From the NCBI RefSeq assembly GCF_049532895.1, contig NZ_CP064031.1, positions 186,001-250,000 of the forward strand: a stretch of 64,000 nucleotides of DNA, written 5' to 3'. A program made the translations under genes and the position numbers. The stretch comes from Dyella_B acidisoli (GTDB taxonomy: Bacteria; Pseudomonadota; Gammaproteobacteria; Xanthomonadales; Rhodanobacteraceae). This document shows positions 1-9,356 of this stretch, piece after piece (position 1 is the stretch's first letter; each line of letters opens with the position of its first letter). The notes under the pieces were generated by a model. That model was not told where the DNA came from, did no database searches, and saw only the letters and a list, made by a program, of their open reading frames with translations.

Positions 1-889
1 TGGCATCGTCAACCGCACGGTGGCCGATCGCCTTGCTGATCTCGGCGAGGATCATTCAACCCAAGGCGCATGGTTTCAGGGAACAGGTGCAGATGGCGAC
101 ATCGCCCGGTCGGGCTATGCCACGGGTAGCTATAGCGGTGGTGGGTCCGTTGCCGGTTACGACGTCAAGCTGGCGGAGCATTTCGCGCTGGGACTTGGCC
201 TGGATTGGGATCGTCTGAGTTCGCGATACTCCATGCAGGGCGGCAACAATACTTCGCGCGGCACGGGCGTGATGCTGTATGCCAAGTACGACATGGGTAA
301 TGCCTATCTGTCGGGTCGCATCGGTGAGGATTGGATTCACACTGACACGAGCCGCTGGGGAGTGTTGGGTACTGTGCCGGCGGCGATCAACAGCTCGCGC
401 AACGACAAGATGACGTCGGCTTATCTGGAAATGGGTTATGACGCGAAGTCGAATGCGTGGACCACTACACCGTTCGTGTCCGCGGGAGATGAATATTTGC
501 GCCGTGGCGCCATTGCGGAGCAAGGTGCTGGTGGCTTCGGTATCGCTGCGGCGAGCCACGACTTCAACCAGAGCTATGCGCAAGTCGGTGCACGCCTGGG
601 TTATCGCTGGAATTGGGGTACGGGCCAGGTCGCGCTAAAGGGATTTGCCTTGTACCAGCGGTTGCTCAGCGGGCGTAATCTTGGATTCACCGCGGCCTAT
701 GCAGGTGCACCGAACGCGACGTTCGAACTGGAAGGCGTGAACTCGCCACGGAACAGCGGTTGGATCGGCGCGGGCCTGAACGCCGTGTTGAACAATCAGT
801 GGTCGTGGTTCGTCAATCTGGATGGTCAGATTGCGGGTGGCGGAACCAAGGCGGCGGTATTCAGTGCTGGCGCAAGGTATCGCTTCTGA
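1..889 (+). CDS. Autotransporter outer-membrane beta-barrel, C-terminal part (5' truncated)
   Basis: The frame is already open at base 2, so this is the 3' end of a larger gene and the GTG at 20 need not be a start. The visible ~295 residues alternate aromatic and polar residues in beta-strand fashion, rich in Gly, Tyr and Trp, and end in Arg-Tyr-Arg-Phe. A terminal aromatic residue is typical of barrels inserted by the BAM machinery. This matches the translocator domain of type V secretion autotransporters. The passenger lies outside the window, so the exported function is unknown. The gene converges on plsB with a strong hairpin between them. Confidence 0.75.
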   Translation, partial: GIVNRTVADRLADLGEDHSTQGAWFQGTGADGDIARSGYATGSYSGGGSVAGYDVKLAEHFALGLGLDWDRLSSRYSMQGGNNTSRGTGVMLYAKYDMGNAYLSGRIGEDWIHTDTSRWGVLGTVPAAINSSRNDKMTSAYLEMGYDAKSNAWTTTPFVSAGDEYLRRGAIAEQGAGGFGIAAASHDFNQSYAQVGARLGYRWNWGTGQVALKGFALYQRLLSGRNLGFTAAYAGAPNATFELEGVNSPRNSGWIGAGLNAVLNNQWSWFVNLDGQIAGGGTKAAVFSAGARYRF

Positions 890-898
890 TCACGTCAT

Positions 899-932
899 GG
901 TTGCGCACGAATAGCAGAATTCGTGCGCAACC
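899..932. terminator. Perfect 14-bp hairpin between convergent genes
   Basis: GGTTGCGCACGAAT (899-912) is exactly complementary to 919-932 across a 6-base loop. It lies between the autotransporter and plsB stops. There is no clear T-run on either side, so a bidirectional transcription barrier is inferred from position and stability only. Confidence 0.5.
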
Positions 933-940
933 AAAGAGGG

Positions 941-3604
941 TTAATCTTTATCGTGCTCCACCGGCATGTGCTCATGCTCGCGGTGCTCGGCGATCACATG
1001 CCGCTCATGCAACTCTTCGCCGGTATTCATAGGTTCGGATGACGCCGATGCAGGCGCCTGCGTAGCGGGAGCTTGCTCCGCTTCCGAAGTGGTGCGAAGT
1101 GTTTCTTTCTCTTCGCTGCCCGTGATCTTCAGAATGGAATGACGCATTTCACGTGCGAGGATCACGCGTGCGTCGCGCACCATGTCTTCCAGTCCACTGT
1201 CGTAGTCGAGCTTGCCGTCGGTGTCGGTCCACACAATGCGGCGCTCGCGCAGTTTCTGGATGAAGCCGCGGAACAGGGCTTTGTCGAAGAATTCCGGTGC
1301 CAGTGGTTCGCTGAGCAGGCTCAGGCGCTGGGCGGTAAGGGTGCACACGGTTTCCAGTTCGGAGGCGGTGATGGTGTGCGGGCCGTTTTTCACCAGTGCG
1401 GCGATGGCAATGTAGTAGCGTTCGAATGCTTGGATCAGGCTGCGTGCGATTGTCTTCAATTGATAAGCCGCGTCGTCCTGGCCAGGTCCGCGTTCGAGCA
1501 CGCGGCCTTCACCGACGGCTTCCAGTAGGCCGCGGCGCACGAAGAAATCGATGGTGGCTTGCAATTGCACGCCGAAACCTTCGGCGTCCCAGGGGAGGAA
1601 CAGCTCGCCCTGGATGAAGGGATAGATGATGCGGCCTAGACGCAGCACGGAAGCGCGTGACATGCGGCGATTGTTGAGGAAGCAGCAGGCCACCCATGCG
1701 GCGGCAGCCGTAAGGTGCAATACGTTGTTGCGGAAATAACTCAGCAGTACGGCAGGTTCGCCTTCTACCGTCAGCACGTCGCCGAGCGGATGACGTACGC
1801 GCGTGATCCAACCCATCTGTTCGCCGTAGGCGAGGATCGCGTCCGGCGCCAGCGGCGTGAGTGTCATGCGATCGGAATATGGCAGTTCTTCGAGCAGTGC
1901 CTTCAAGAGATCCAGCTGCGCCAGCAGATCGTTTTCCGCCATCGCGTGTTTGGGCGTGGACAGCAGCGCCAGAGCTAGCAGGTTGATCGGATTGACGTCC
2001 GCTGCACGGTTGATGTTGATCTGGATTTTTTCCGCAAGCTGATCGACCACACCGCTCAGCCATTCCGGTTTGACGCTCGGATCGGCAGTGGTTTCGCGCC
2101 ATTGGCTGCTGGCGGCATCGAGCAGCGGCGTCAATTCGATCGGCTCGCCGAAGTTCAGTGAGACGTGGCCGTAACGCTGGCGCAACACGCCCAGGCCGCG
2201 GAGCAGCCCGATCAGGGATTCCTTCTCCTTCGGCTTGCCGGAAAGCTCGCCGATGTAGCTCTTGCCTTCCATCAGCTTTTCGTAGCCGATGTACACGGGC
2301 TGGAACAGCACGGGACGGCGCGGCGCGCGCAGGAAGGCGCGCACGGTCATCACCAGCATGCCGGCGCGTGGTGCGAGCAGGCGGCCGGTGCGGGAGCGTC
2401 CACCTTCGATGAAGTATTCGATCGGCACGCCGCGGTCGATCAGCTGCGCGACGTATTCGTTGAACACCACCGAATACAGCGCATTGCCTTTGAAGCTGCG
2501 GCGCAGGAAGAACGCGCCGCCGCGACGAAGAATCGGGCCGATCAGCGGCAGGTTGAGATTCACGCCGGCGGCGATGTGCGGTACCACTACGCCGGACGCG
2601 TTCAACTGATAGGACAGCAGCAGGTAATCCGCATGGCTGCGATGGCTGGGTACGTACACCACTTCGTAACCCGGCGCGGCGGCGCGGGCCTTGTCGAAGT
2701 GATGCATGGTGATGCCATCGTAGAGCTTGTTCCAGAAATTGCGCAGCAGGAACGAAGCCGAGCGGACTACGGGGTGCGAATAATCCGCAGCGATCTCCAT
2801 CATCATCTTATGCGCGCGTTCCCACGCTTTCGCATAGCTGATGTTTTCCTTGGCAGCGGTGGAGGTGATCGCGGCGCGCACGGGTTCGGCGTTGAGCACG
2901 GCGTCGACCACGGTGCGTCGGTGCGAAAGATCGGGGCCGATCACTGCCGCGCGGATGCGACGGAAGTGCGTGCGCATCACGCGCGCCATCTTGCGCGCGA
3001 AGCGCTCCGGCTGTACGTCTTCTTCTTCTTTCAGCACCGTGCGCAGCGATACCGGCGCGGAGAAATGCACTACCGTGTCGCGGCCATTGAGCAGCAGCGC
3101 GAGCATGCGGCGGAAACGGCCGACCATCACCCAGTTTTCCGAAAACAGCACGCTGAACCAGCCGGACTCGCGCGTGGGCGCGCGGCCGACATAGATCGAT
3201 ACCGGCACGATCTGGATGTCGCGATCCGGGAAGCCCTCCAGCGCGCGCACCAGTTGGCCGAACGGTTCGTTTGGCGAACGCTTGCGATTGCGGCCGAACA
3301 GCCAGCCGTCGCGACGTGCGAGCGCGAACACCGAACGGCGGCGACGAGTGAATGGCAACGGTTGCATCGGACTGGGCAAGCCGGCCTCGCGGCAGGCACG
3401 ATCCAGGATCAGCGCGTCGGAAAAGCCGTCACGCTCGATCGCGTAGCAAACGGGCGCATCGCCCTGCAGCAGCAAGCTGGCAGGTTCGGCTGGATCGCGG
3501 CGAATGCGTACCCAGGGTTCAAGCAGGTGCCCGGCGAGGTTGAACCACCAGGGGGCGCGGCTGCGGTAGGTTGATTCCGCGGTCGTCATAGTCGGCATCT
3601 GCAT
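941..3604 (-). CDS. plsB: Glycerol-3-phosphate 1-O-acyltransferase PlsB
   Basis: PlsB catalyses the first step of phospholipid synthesis, acylating sn-glycerol 3-phosphate from acyl-ACP or acyl-CoA at the inner membrane. At 887 residues it is close to gammaproteobacterial PlsB and far larger than PlsC-type enzymes. The acyltransferase blocks are in order: H321-RSHA-D326 (HX4D catalytic motif), a GAFFLRRSFKGN block near 363-374, FIEGGRSRTG at 398-407 and a VYIGYEKL block further on. The long C-terminal half is the helical region typical of the family, and the last ~60 residues are polar, rich in Glu and His. Further Met codons at residues 3 and 6 make the exact start uncertain by a few codons. 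Confidence 0.93.
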   Translation of the reverse strand: MQMPTMTTAESTYRSRAPWWFNLAGHLLEPWVRIRRDPAEPASLLLQGDAPVCYAIERDGFSDALILDRACREAGLPSPMQPLPFTRRRRSVFALARRDGWLFGRNRKRSPNEPFGQLVRALEGFPDRDIQIVPVSIYVGRAPTRESGWFSVLFSENWVMVGRFRRMLALLLNGRDTVVHFSAPVSLRTVLKEEEDVQPERFARKMARVMRTHFRRIRAAVIGPDLSHRRTVVDAVLNAEPVRAAITSTAAKENISYAKAWERAHKMMMEIAADYSHPVVRSASFLLRNFWNKLYDGITMHHFDKARAAAPGYEVVYVPSHRSHADYLLLSYQLNASGVVVPHIAAGVNLNLPLIGPILRRGGAFFLRRSFKGNALYSVVFNEYVAQLIDRGVPIEYFIEGGRSRTGRLLAPRAGMLVMTVRAFLRAPRRPVLFQPVYIGYEKLMEGKSYIGELSGKPKEKESLIGLLRGLGVLRQRYGHVSLNFGEPIELTPLLDAASSQWRETTADPSVKPEWLSGVVDQLAEKIQININRAADVNPINLLALALLSTPKHAMAENDLLAQLDLLKALLEELPYSDRMTLTPLAPDAILAYGEQMGWITRVRHPLGDVLTVEGEPAVLLSYFRNNVLHLTAAAAWVACCFLNNRRMSRASVLRLGRIIYPFIQGELFLPWDAEGFGVQLQATIDFFVRRGLLEAVGEGRVLERGPGQDDAAYQLKTIARSLIQAFERYYIAIAALVKNGPHTITASELETVCTLTAQRLSLLSEPLAPEFFDKALFRGFIQKLRERRIVWTDTDGKLDYDSGLEDMVRDARVILAREMRHSILKITGSEEKETLRTTSEAEQAPATQAPASASSEPMNTGEELHERHVIAEHREHEHMPVEHDKD

Positions 3605-3631
3605 AGTTTAGCGTTCGGCCTTACACCCGGC

Positions 3632-4609
3632 TCAGGGCTTGGCGGCCAGCGTCGTGCCGGTGGAGGCATTGCTGGCCGGTGGCTGCATGCTCCCCGACAG
3701 TGCCGGCGCTGTACTGCTGCCAGCAGGCGCAGGCGGATGCATGAGCTGTTCGTGTTGCGCGCGTTCGCTGTCGAGCAGGTCCTGGCTATACCAGCGGCCA
3801 TCGACCAGCACGAGTTGCGAGTCGCTGCTCAGTGGCTTGCCGAGCAAGGTGTAGTCGATCTTCACATGGGCGTGGCCATGATCGATGCCGACGGTGCTGA
3901 CTTTTACCGAGTCCAGTGTGTCGTCGACGGAAAGACCGTAGATCACCAGCAACTGCTTGATACCCTGGTACGCGGTGGCGTACTTCTTCATCGCAGTGTC
4001 GAAATCCATGCTTTGCAATTGATCCGGTGTTTTCAGGTCGAGCTGACGCGCGCTGGTCACCACTACGCCGACGGCTTGCTTGGCTTTGTCCTGGTCGAAC
4101 CAAGGCGTCTGCTGAGCCCACGGCAGCATGACGTTGAGAGCGTCGCGCATCTGCTGCTTCTGGTTCTCCGTCATCGTCTTGTTCTGTGCGATGCCGGTGG
4201 TGAGGATGGCCTGGCCGATGCCGATCATCACCGGCAACTGATCGTGGTACTGCTGCTCCATCTGCGTCAGCTTGGGCTTGAGCTGGTCATACAGCGTGGT
4301 TTCCGCATTGGGCGCGGTGAGCTGCTTGACGGCCTGGGCGAAGCGGGCGCGATCTTCATCGGTGATCGGCCGTTGATCGGGGCGCGGGTGCGTCCAGTCG
4401 GTGCGCAGGTTGGCGTAGTCGGCCGGGGGCAGGGCGTGCTTCCAGAAGCCATCGAAATCACCGGCCTTGATCAGGGTCACAGATTGCTGCACGGCCGCTT
4501 CCGGCGTGGCGCCGCCCGGTGCTGCGGTGGCTTCTTCTTTGTTGTGACAGGCGGCCAGCACGAGCAGCGCCAGAAAAGGCAGGCAATGCCTAAACATTTG
4601 AAAACGCAT
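3632..4609 (-). CDS. Putative lipoprotein, function unknown
   Basis: This 325-residue protein starts at the ATG ending at 4609. The frame is open further upstream, but that part is Arg/Pro-rich and runs into a palindromic element. The chosen start gives a lipoprotein signal: a hydrophobic stretch with the lipobox LVLAAC, so Cys about 20 would be lipidated. The mature part is mostly charged helix with a C-terminal Pro/Ala/Ser-rich low-complexity tail. I recognise no catalytic motif. Near the C-terminal third a segment with DYTLLGKPLSS and LVDGRWYSQD resembles a small beta-domain of the NTF2/DUF4878 style, which is only a guess. It is downstream of, and tandem with, the acid phosphatase gene. 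Confidence 0.7.
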   Translation of the reverse strand: MRFQMFRHCLPFLALLVLAACHNKEEATAAPGGATPEAAVQQSVTLIKAGDFDGFWKHALPPADYANLRTDWTHPRPDQRPITDEDRARFAQAVKQLTAPNAETTLYDQLKPKLTQMEQQYHDQLPVMIGIGQAILTTGIAQNKTMTENQKQQMRDALNVMLPWAQQTPWFDQDKAKQAVGVVVTSARQLDLKTPDQLQSMDFDTAMKKYATAYQGIKQLLVIYGLSVDDTLDSVKVSTVGIDHGHAHVKIDYTLLGKPLSSDSQLVLVDGRWYSQDLLDSERAQHEQLMHPPAPAGSSTAPALSGSMQPPASNASTGTTLAAKP

Positions 4610-4694
4610 GGAATCTCTCACGTGGGAGGGGCGGTAGCATGCCATCCAGGCAGGGCAAAAAGGCGGCGCCATACGGCGGGGCGCGGTGCATCTT

Positions 4695-4853
4695 AGAGCC
4701 TGTCTAGGGGTTTCGCGTAGCCCGCGCCGGCCCTGTTTGCCCGCAAGCCAAGGAGGAACGAGGGCGCATATGTCGATACGTAACCGAGTGAGGACGCGGG
4801 GTTGCGGGCAAACAGAGCCGGCGCGGGCCACGCGAAACCCCTAGACAGGCTCT
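4695..4853. repeat. 159-bp MITE-like element with 52-bp terminal inverted repeats
   Basis: Bases 4695-4746 are the reverse complement of 4802-4853 with 50 of 52 matching, around a 55-base centre. The ends read AGAGCCTGTCTAGGGG inward. No transposase is encoded and no flanking target duplication is obvious. Size and long terminal repeats fit a miniature inverted-repeat element or a large REP-type palindrome. It lies in the 423-base gap upstream of the lipoprotein gene, whose promoter must read through it or lie at its edge. Confidence 0.7.
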
Positions 4854-4861
4854 CAAAAAAA

Positions 4862-4899
4862 CCCAAAAGAAAACCCCGCGGGCGTTGGGCCTCGCAGGG
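4862..4899 (-). terminator. Rho-independent terminator for the acid phosphatase gene
   Basis: Read on the minus strand, CCCTGCG (4899-4893) pairs with CGCGGGG (4880-4874), including one G-U pair, and is followed by TTTTCTTTT and further T runs. It lies about 130 bases downstream of the phosphatase stop codon. Confidence 0.5.
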
Positions 4900-5032
4900 T
4901 CATGCCGGCATCGCCGGAAGGGAAATGGCCTTGCCCGCAGATATTTGGAGGTCAGCAGGGTTGGCGAGCTCATGATAAAGCCCTTCTCAACTTCAAGCAA
5001 TACTTTAAGTAAGATCAAGTAAGTGATTGAAA

Positions 5033-5926
5033 TTATTCAATCCGTAGAGCTTGGATCTTCTGTTGGTGGCGCTGATCGCGCGGCATGCTCCACTCGTTGT
5101 TGAACAGAGCCGGCTCCCATGAACCATAGGTGGGATTGGGGAGCACGAACCAGCGGGTGCCGATCCAGTCTTTATAGGGTGCCATAGCTTGAGCCCGGCC
5201 GGTGGCCGTGTTCGCGAACACGGTGACGAAATCCCCGAGCTGGTCGCCGAACTGCATCAGTACACGATAGTGCTGGCCGACAAGTTGACGGCGGCAGTTC
5301 TTCTCAGTGCCCACTTGATCGCAGCCAGGCAGCAAGGTGCCAAGGCCGAGGAAAGCATCGGGACTGGATACAGGTAAGCCCACCTTGCGTAGATTGCTGA
5401 GTGTGGCGGCATCCAGATCCTGCGCGCGATTGGAAATGTAGATCACTGCAATGCCGTGCTTGGCTGCAAACTGCGTGAACGCCACAGCACCGGGCATGGC
5501 GCGTGCACGCTCTTCCTTGCACCACGCAGCCCAGTCGGCTTCGTTGAACTCACCGCCCTTGCGGATCAAGCGTGCCTGGTAGGGTGAGTTGTCGAGCACG
5601 GTCTCATCGATGTCCAGGATCACAGCAGGCTTCAGGTTCTTGTACGGCGTGACGCGATCCTCGCTAGGCAAGGCATCCCAGTTCTTGTCTTTCAGTGCCA
5701 TCAGCAATTGCGATTGCGCGCTGCGAAAGGTTTCCTGATAGATCAAGTCGTGTTCGAGCGCGGTCTGCGTCCAGGCGACAGCGTTGAGGTTGTCGTCGGC
5801 AGAAACGGTAGCTGCTGGTGCCGCTGCGGTTGCAGTCGAAGCGGGAGCAGCCGAATGCGGCGCCTGGCTGGCGCAACCACAAAGCAGGAGCAACGTGCCC
5901 AACAGAACGGGCAGGGACTTGATCAT
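5033..5926 (-). CDS. HAD-superfamily class C acid phosphatase, lipoprotein e(P4) family
   Basis: This 297-residue protein has a lipoprotein signal (LLLLCGC, lipid Cys about 18) followed by an Ala/Ser/Thr-rich linker, so it should be anchored in the envelope facing the periplasm. The HAD motif I is D105-I-D107-E-T109, the DDDD-type signature with the nucleophile at D105. VIYISNR gives the second motif region. Family members (Haemophilus e(P4), class C phosphatases) remove phosphate from nucleotides and small phosphoesters outside the inner membrane, often for nicotinamide nucleotide or phosphate scavenging. Substrate here is not deducible. It is divergent from the permease gene with only 8 bases between the two nearest start codons. 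Confidence 0.85.
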   Translation of the reverse strand: MIKSLPVLLGTLLLLCGCASQAPHSAAPASTATAAAPAATVSADDNLNAVAWTQTALEHDLIYQETFRSAQSQLLMALKDKNWDALPSEDRVTPYKNLKPAVILDIDETVLDNSPYQARLIRKGGEFNEADWAAWCKEERARAMPGAVAFTQFAAKHGIAVIYISNRAQDLDAATLSNLRKVGLPVSSPDAFLGLGTLLPGCDQVGTEKNCRRQLVGQHYRVLMQFGDQLGDFVTVFANTATGRAQAMAPYKDWIGTRWFVLPNPTYGSWEPALFNNEWSMPRDQRHQQKIQALRIE

Positions 5927-5934
5927 GAAACACC

Positions 5935-7038
5935 GTGGATAGAGAAACGGGATCGCAGAGGATTACGCAAGTTTATGACAGACTTGCACGTATTACGCCC
6001 TACCCATGGATCGCGCCTGTGTACGCAGCCCTTCCTTCCACCCGCGGCATTCGCATCGCCAGTTACGTGTTGACCACCTTGGCGTTGTTGCTGGTGCTAT
6101 GGCTGCATCTGCTGCCGGCAATGCTTGCGGGCCTGCTCGTGTACGAACTGGTGCATGCCATGACGCCGCTGCTCGGTCGGCGCATTTCCGGTGAGCGTGC
6201 GCGCTTGGTTGTGGTGACCGTGCTTGGCGTGATCGTGGTAGGTCTGTTGACGTTGCTGATCGTGGCGTTGGTCGGCTTCTTCCGCAACGAGATCAGCAAT
6301 CCCGCCGCGCTCTGGGAACAGCAACTGATGCCGCTGGTGGAAAAGGCGCGCGAGCAGTTACCGCAATCGCTCACCAATTGGCTGCCGGATAGCGTGGACG
6401 AACTGCGCGTGATGGCGCTTGATCTCACCCGCAAGCACGCGATGAGTCTGCAAAACGTGGGCAAGGAAACCGCGCGTGTGCTGGTGCACATCATTCTGGG
6501 ATTGGTGCTTGGCGCGTTGGTGGCACTTAATCGGGCGCGCCCACCGCATCAGGTTGGTCCGTTGGCGGCGGCGCTGGGTGAGCGTTGCCATCATCTGGCG
6601 GCGGCGTTCCACAACATCGTGTTCGCGCAGATCAAGATTTCGCTGATCAACACCATAGCCACCGGCATCTTCCTGCTCGGCGTGCTGCCGCTGATGGACA
6701 TCCATGTGCCGCTGGCGAAAACGCTGGTGGTGGTGACTTTTCTCGCCGGCTTGCTGCCGGTGATCGGCAACCTGATCTCCAACACCGCGGTGACGATTGC
6801 GGGTCTCTCGGTGTCGATCTGGGTGGCGGTGGCTTCGTTGGGTTTTCTTATCGTCATCCACAAGCTGGAGTACTTCCTCAATGCACGCATCATCGGCACG
6901 CAGATTCGCGCACGCGCGTGGGAGCTGCTGGTTGCGATGTTGGTGATGGAGGCGGCGTTCGGTTTGGCGGGTTTGGTTGCTGCACCGATCTATTACGCGT
7001 ACTTGAAGCGCGAGCTGGAGCAGCAGCGTTTGATTTGA
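5935..7038 (+). CDS. AI-2E family transporter (PerM/TqsA-type permease)
   Basis: This 367-residue polytopic membrane protein has the AI-2E exporter family pattern: a pair of hydrophobic segments near residues 40-75, another at 90-115, a long amphipathic region (about 120-180), then four or five more membrane segments. Members include TqsA (autoinducer-2 export), PerM and Na/H antiporter-like proteins, so the substrate cannot be named. The first ATG is only 8 bases from the divergent phosphatase ATG. A GTG at 6019 just before the first membrane segment is an alternative start and would leave room for two promoters. Confidence 0.8.
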   Translation: MDRETGSQRITQVYDRLARITPYPWIAPVYAALPSTRGIRIASYVLTTLALLLVLWLHLLPAMLAGLLVYELVHAMTPLLGRRISGERARLVVVTVLGVIVVGLLTLLIVALVGFFRNEISNPAALWEQQLMPLVEKAREQLPQSLTNWLPDSVDELRVMALDLTRKHAMSLQNVGKETARVLVHIILGLVLGALVALNRARPPHQVGPLAAALGERCHHLAAAFHNIVFAQIKISLINTIATGIFLLGVLPLMDIHVPLAKTLVVVTFLAGLLPVIGNLISNTAVTIAGLSVSIWVAVASLGFLIVIHKLEYFLNARIIGTQIRARAWELLVAMLVMEAAFGLAGLVAAPIYYAYLKRELEQQRLI

Positions 7039-7492
7039 ATTACCGAGACCTGCAGCTCACTTTGAAGTAGTGCTGGTTCTTTCTTGAAGGCGCGTAATTA
7101 CACGACACGTAAGCTTGAAGAAAATATTACTTTATATTCGTGATAATGCCGTGAAAATGCTTTTTGAAAAGGTTTTCTCCATAGGAATTTTTCCTCTAGT
7201 CATTAAATATGATTGCAACTGAAAATGCCTTGAAGTAGGTTTTCGCGGTTCGTCATTTAGGGGTCATCTGACGAACGACTTTGTCAGGGAGATGGGCCGA
7301 AGACTTCGGCTTACGCGCAAGCATTCCTAACGTATGCCCGTAGGGAGTGGGAGGGGGCGGGTAACGCAAGGAATACGACAAAGCCTCGTTTTATAGATCT
7401 GGAGCGAAGACAAGCCCCCGCTTAAGCGGAAGTGCTGTGGCCTGGCGGCCGCAGAGCGGGTCCTTTTGTTCTCTATAATTTGAGGATACAAA
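7039..7492. other. AT-rich 454-base intergenic region upstream of the PKD peptidase gene
   Basis: The first ~220 bases are clearly more AT-rich than the surroundings. The region contains a perfect palindrome CCGCTTAAGCGG (about 7417-7428), a GC hairpin (TGTGGCC with GGCCGCA, about 7435-7453) and a TATAAT at 7474-7479 only 14 bases before the ATG. A long structured leader or several regulator sites are possible. I could not match a known riboswitch. Confidence 0.4.
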
Positions 7493-9346
7493 ATGTTCGG
7501 TCATATGAAATACGGTCTGCTCAAAACGGCAGCCGTTTCTAGCTTGTTTGCACTGGCCGCTGGTAGTGCTTTTGCGGCCGACAATACTGCCTCGCAAATC
7601 AGCAATCCTTATTCACCCGCTTATGGGCATTCCTATCGGCATGGTGTGGTACCGACGCGTGAAACACACGCGAAAATGAAGGCTTATTTGGCACAAATAG
7701 GAGCGGCGACTGGTCCGGAGACTTTATCTTTCGGTGGCGGTATCGATGGCATCGGCGTCACCAGTGGTACACCCAAGGTGTATCTGGTGTTCTATGGAAA
7801 TCAGTGGGGCACCTCAAGCACCGACAGCAACGGCAATACGAACTTTTCCAATGACCCCAGCGGTGCGGCGCCCTACCTGCAACAGATGTTCAAAGGCCTG
7901 GGCACGGGTGGTGAATTATGGTCAGGCACGATGACGCAATATTGCGATGGTTCGTCGGTGGCATCGGGTGCAACGTCCTGCCCGTCAGGCGCACCGTTGA
8001 TCGGTTATCCCACGGGTGGGGCACTTGCCGGCGTGTGGTACGACAACTCGCAAGCCTCACCTTCTGCGGCAACCGGTGCACAGCTTGCACAGGAAGCCAT
8101 CAACGCCGCAGCGCATTTCGGCAACACTACCGCGGCATCCAACCGTTATGTGCAGTACGTGATCTTGTCGCCCACGGGTGCTGATCCCGATAACTACCAG
8201 ACGGGTGGTTTCTGTGCTTGGCACGATTACAACGGCGATCAGGGTGTCAGCTCGCCCTATGGTGATATCGCATTCACCAACATGCCTTATGTGTCCGACC
8301 AGGGCAGCAGTTGCGGTGCAGGCTTCGTCAATCCTGGCAGCAACCTCGATGGTTTCTCCATCGTGAACGGCCATGAATACGCAGAAACGATCACGGATCA
8401 GAACCCGGCTGGTGGTTGGACCAACCACCAGAGCGGGAGTTACAACGGAGAGGAAAACGGCGATGAGTGCGCGTGGATCAGCTCGGGTCAAGGTGCATCG
8501 GCCAACGTGAGCATGGGCACAGGTTCCTTTGCGATGCAAAGTACCTGGTCCAATGACACCAACCAATGCGAAATCGCGCATCCTGTCGTGAGCGGTGGTG
8601 GCAGTGGTGGTGGCACGCCTACGGCCAACTTCAGCGTCGTGACCAGTGGTCTCACGGCGAACTTCACCGATAGTTCCACCGACAGCGGTGGCACGATCAA
8701 CTCCTGGTCGTGGACCTTTGGCGATGGCGGTACGTCCACCACCCAGAGTCCGTCGCATGCCTATGCAGCAAGTGGCACGTACAGTGTGACTGAGACGGTA
8801 AAGGATAGCGTCAGCGGTAAGACCAGTTCGGCGACCAAGTCCGTCAGCGTTAGCAGCGGCGGTGGTAGTTCGCAATTGCTCGGCAATACCGGCTTCGAGA
8901 CCGGTTCCGCCTCGCCCTGGTCGATGACTGCGGGCGTGCTTTGCAGCAATAGCAGCTGCTCTGGCGAAGTTGCGCACAGCGGCTCGTGGTTCGCATGGCT
9001 GGACGGCTACGGCACCACCCATACCGATACGGTCTCGCAGAAAGTAAGCATTCCGTCTGGCAAGACCAGCGCCACCTTGCAGTTCTATCTGCATATCGAC
9101 ACCGCTGAAACCACCACCACAGCAGCTCATGACACGTTGAAGGTGCAACTGCTCAATAGCAGCGGAACCGTGCTGGCCACGCTGGCAACGTTCTCCAACC
9201 TCAACGCGGCATCGGGTTACCAAGTACACAGCTATAACGTCGGCTCGTACATTGGCCAGACCGTGACCTTGAAGTTCACCGGTTCGGAAAATGCCTCGCT
9301 GCAGACGTCGTTTGTGTTGGATGACGTCACTTTGACGGTGCAGTAA
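7493..9346 (+). CDS. Secreted putative metallopeptidase with PKD domain and C-terminal lectin-like domain
   Basis: This 617-residue protein begins with a Sec signal peptide (about residues 5-29, cleavage after AFA). Residues ~90-365 form a domain with VYLVFYGNQW near the start and H294-E295-YAETITDQNP. It resembles the EXORDIUM-like/phosphate-induced protein fold in bacteria, where an HE-x-x-E-T-x-T-D motif replaces HEXXH; E325 in GDECAW may be a further ligand. A Gly/Ser linker leads to a PKD domain (~377-455, WSWTFGDGG motif). The rest (~460-617) is a jelly-roll-like beta domain beginning LLGNTGFE. The start has a good GAGG box at 7482-7485; ATG 7505 is an alternative. Peptidase activity is inferred. 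Confidence 0.72.
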   Translation: MFGHMKYGLLKTAAVSSLFALAAGSAFAADNTASQISNPYSPAYGHSYRHGVVPTRETHAKMKAYLAQIGAATGPETLSFGGGIDGIGVTSGTPKVYLVFYGNQWGTSSTDSNGNTNFSNDPSGAAPYLQQMFKGLGTGGELWSGTMTQYCDGSSVASGATSCPSGAPLIGYPTGGALAGVWYDNSQASPSAATGAQLAQEAINAAAHFGNTTAASNRYVQYVILSPTGADPDNYQTGGFCAWHDYNGDQGVSSPYGDIAFTNMPYVSDQGSSCGAGFVNPGSNLDGFSIVNGHEYAETITDQNPAGGWTNHQSGSYNGEENGDECAWISSGQGASANVSMGTGSFAMQSTWSNDTNQCEIAHPVVSGGGSGGGTPTANFSVVTSGLTANFTDSSTDSGGTINSWSWTFGDGGTSTTQSPSHAYAASGTYSVTETVKDSVSGKTSSATKSVSVSSGGGSSQLLGNTGFETGSASPWSMTAGVLCSNSSCSGEVAHSGSWFAWLDGYGTTHTDTVSQKVSIPSGKTSATLQFYLHIDTAETTTTAAHDTLKVQLLNSSGTVLATLATFSNLNAASGYQVHSYNVGSYIGQTVTLKFTGSENASLQTSFVLDDVTLTVQ

Positions 9347-9356
9347 TCGACAAGTG

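Noticed and set aside
2165..3574. 469-codon open frame on the plus strand opposite plsB
   Set aside because: His/Ala/Arg-rich translation without any family motif; it mirrors the codon pattern of plsB and is a shadow of it.
4704..5018. 104-codon minus-strand frame upstream of the lipoprotein gene
   Set aside because: It runs straight through the MITE-like inverted repeat and has a biased Pro/Arg composition.
7360..7450. Possible cyclic-di-GMP (GEMM) riboswitch upstream of the PKD peptidase
   Set aside because: Only a short GACAAAGCCTC resemblance; the other conserved segments and stems are not found.
7474..7479. TATAAT as -10 box of the PKD peptidase gene
   Set aside because: It is only 14 bases from the ATG and would remove the ribosome site from the transcript; no matching -35 was seen.
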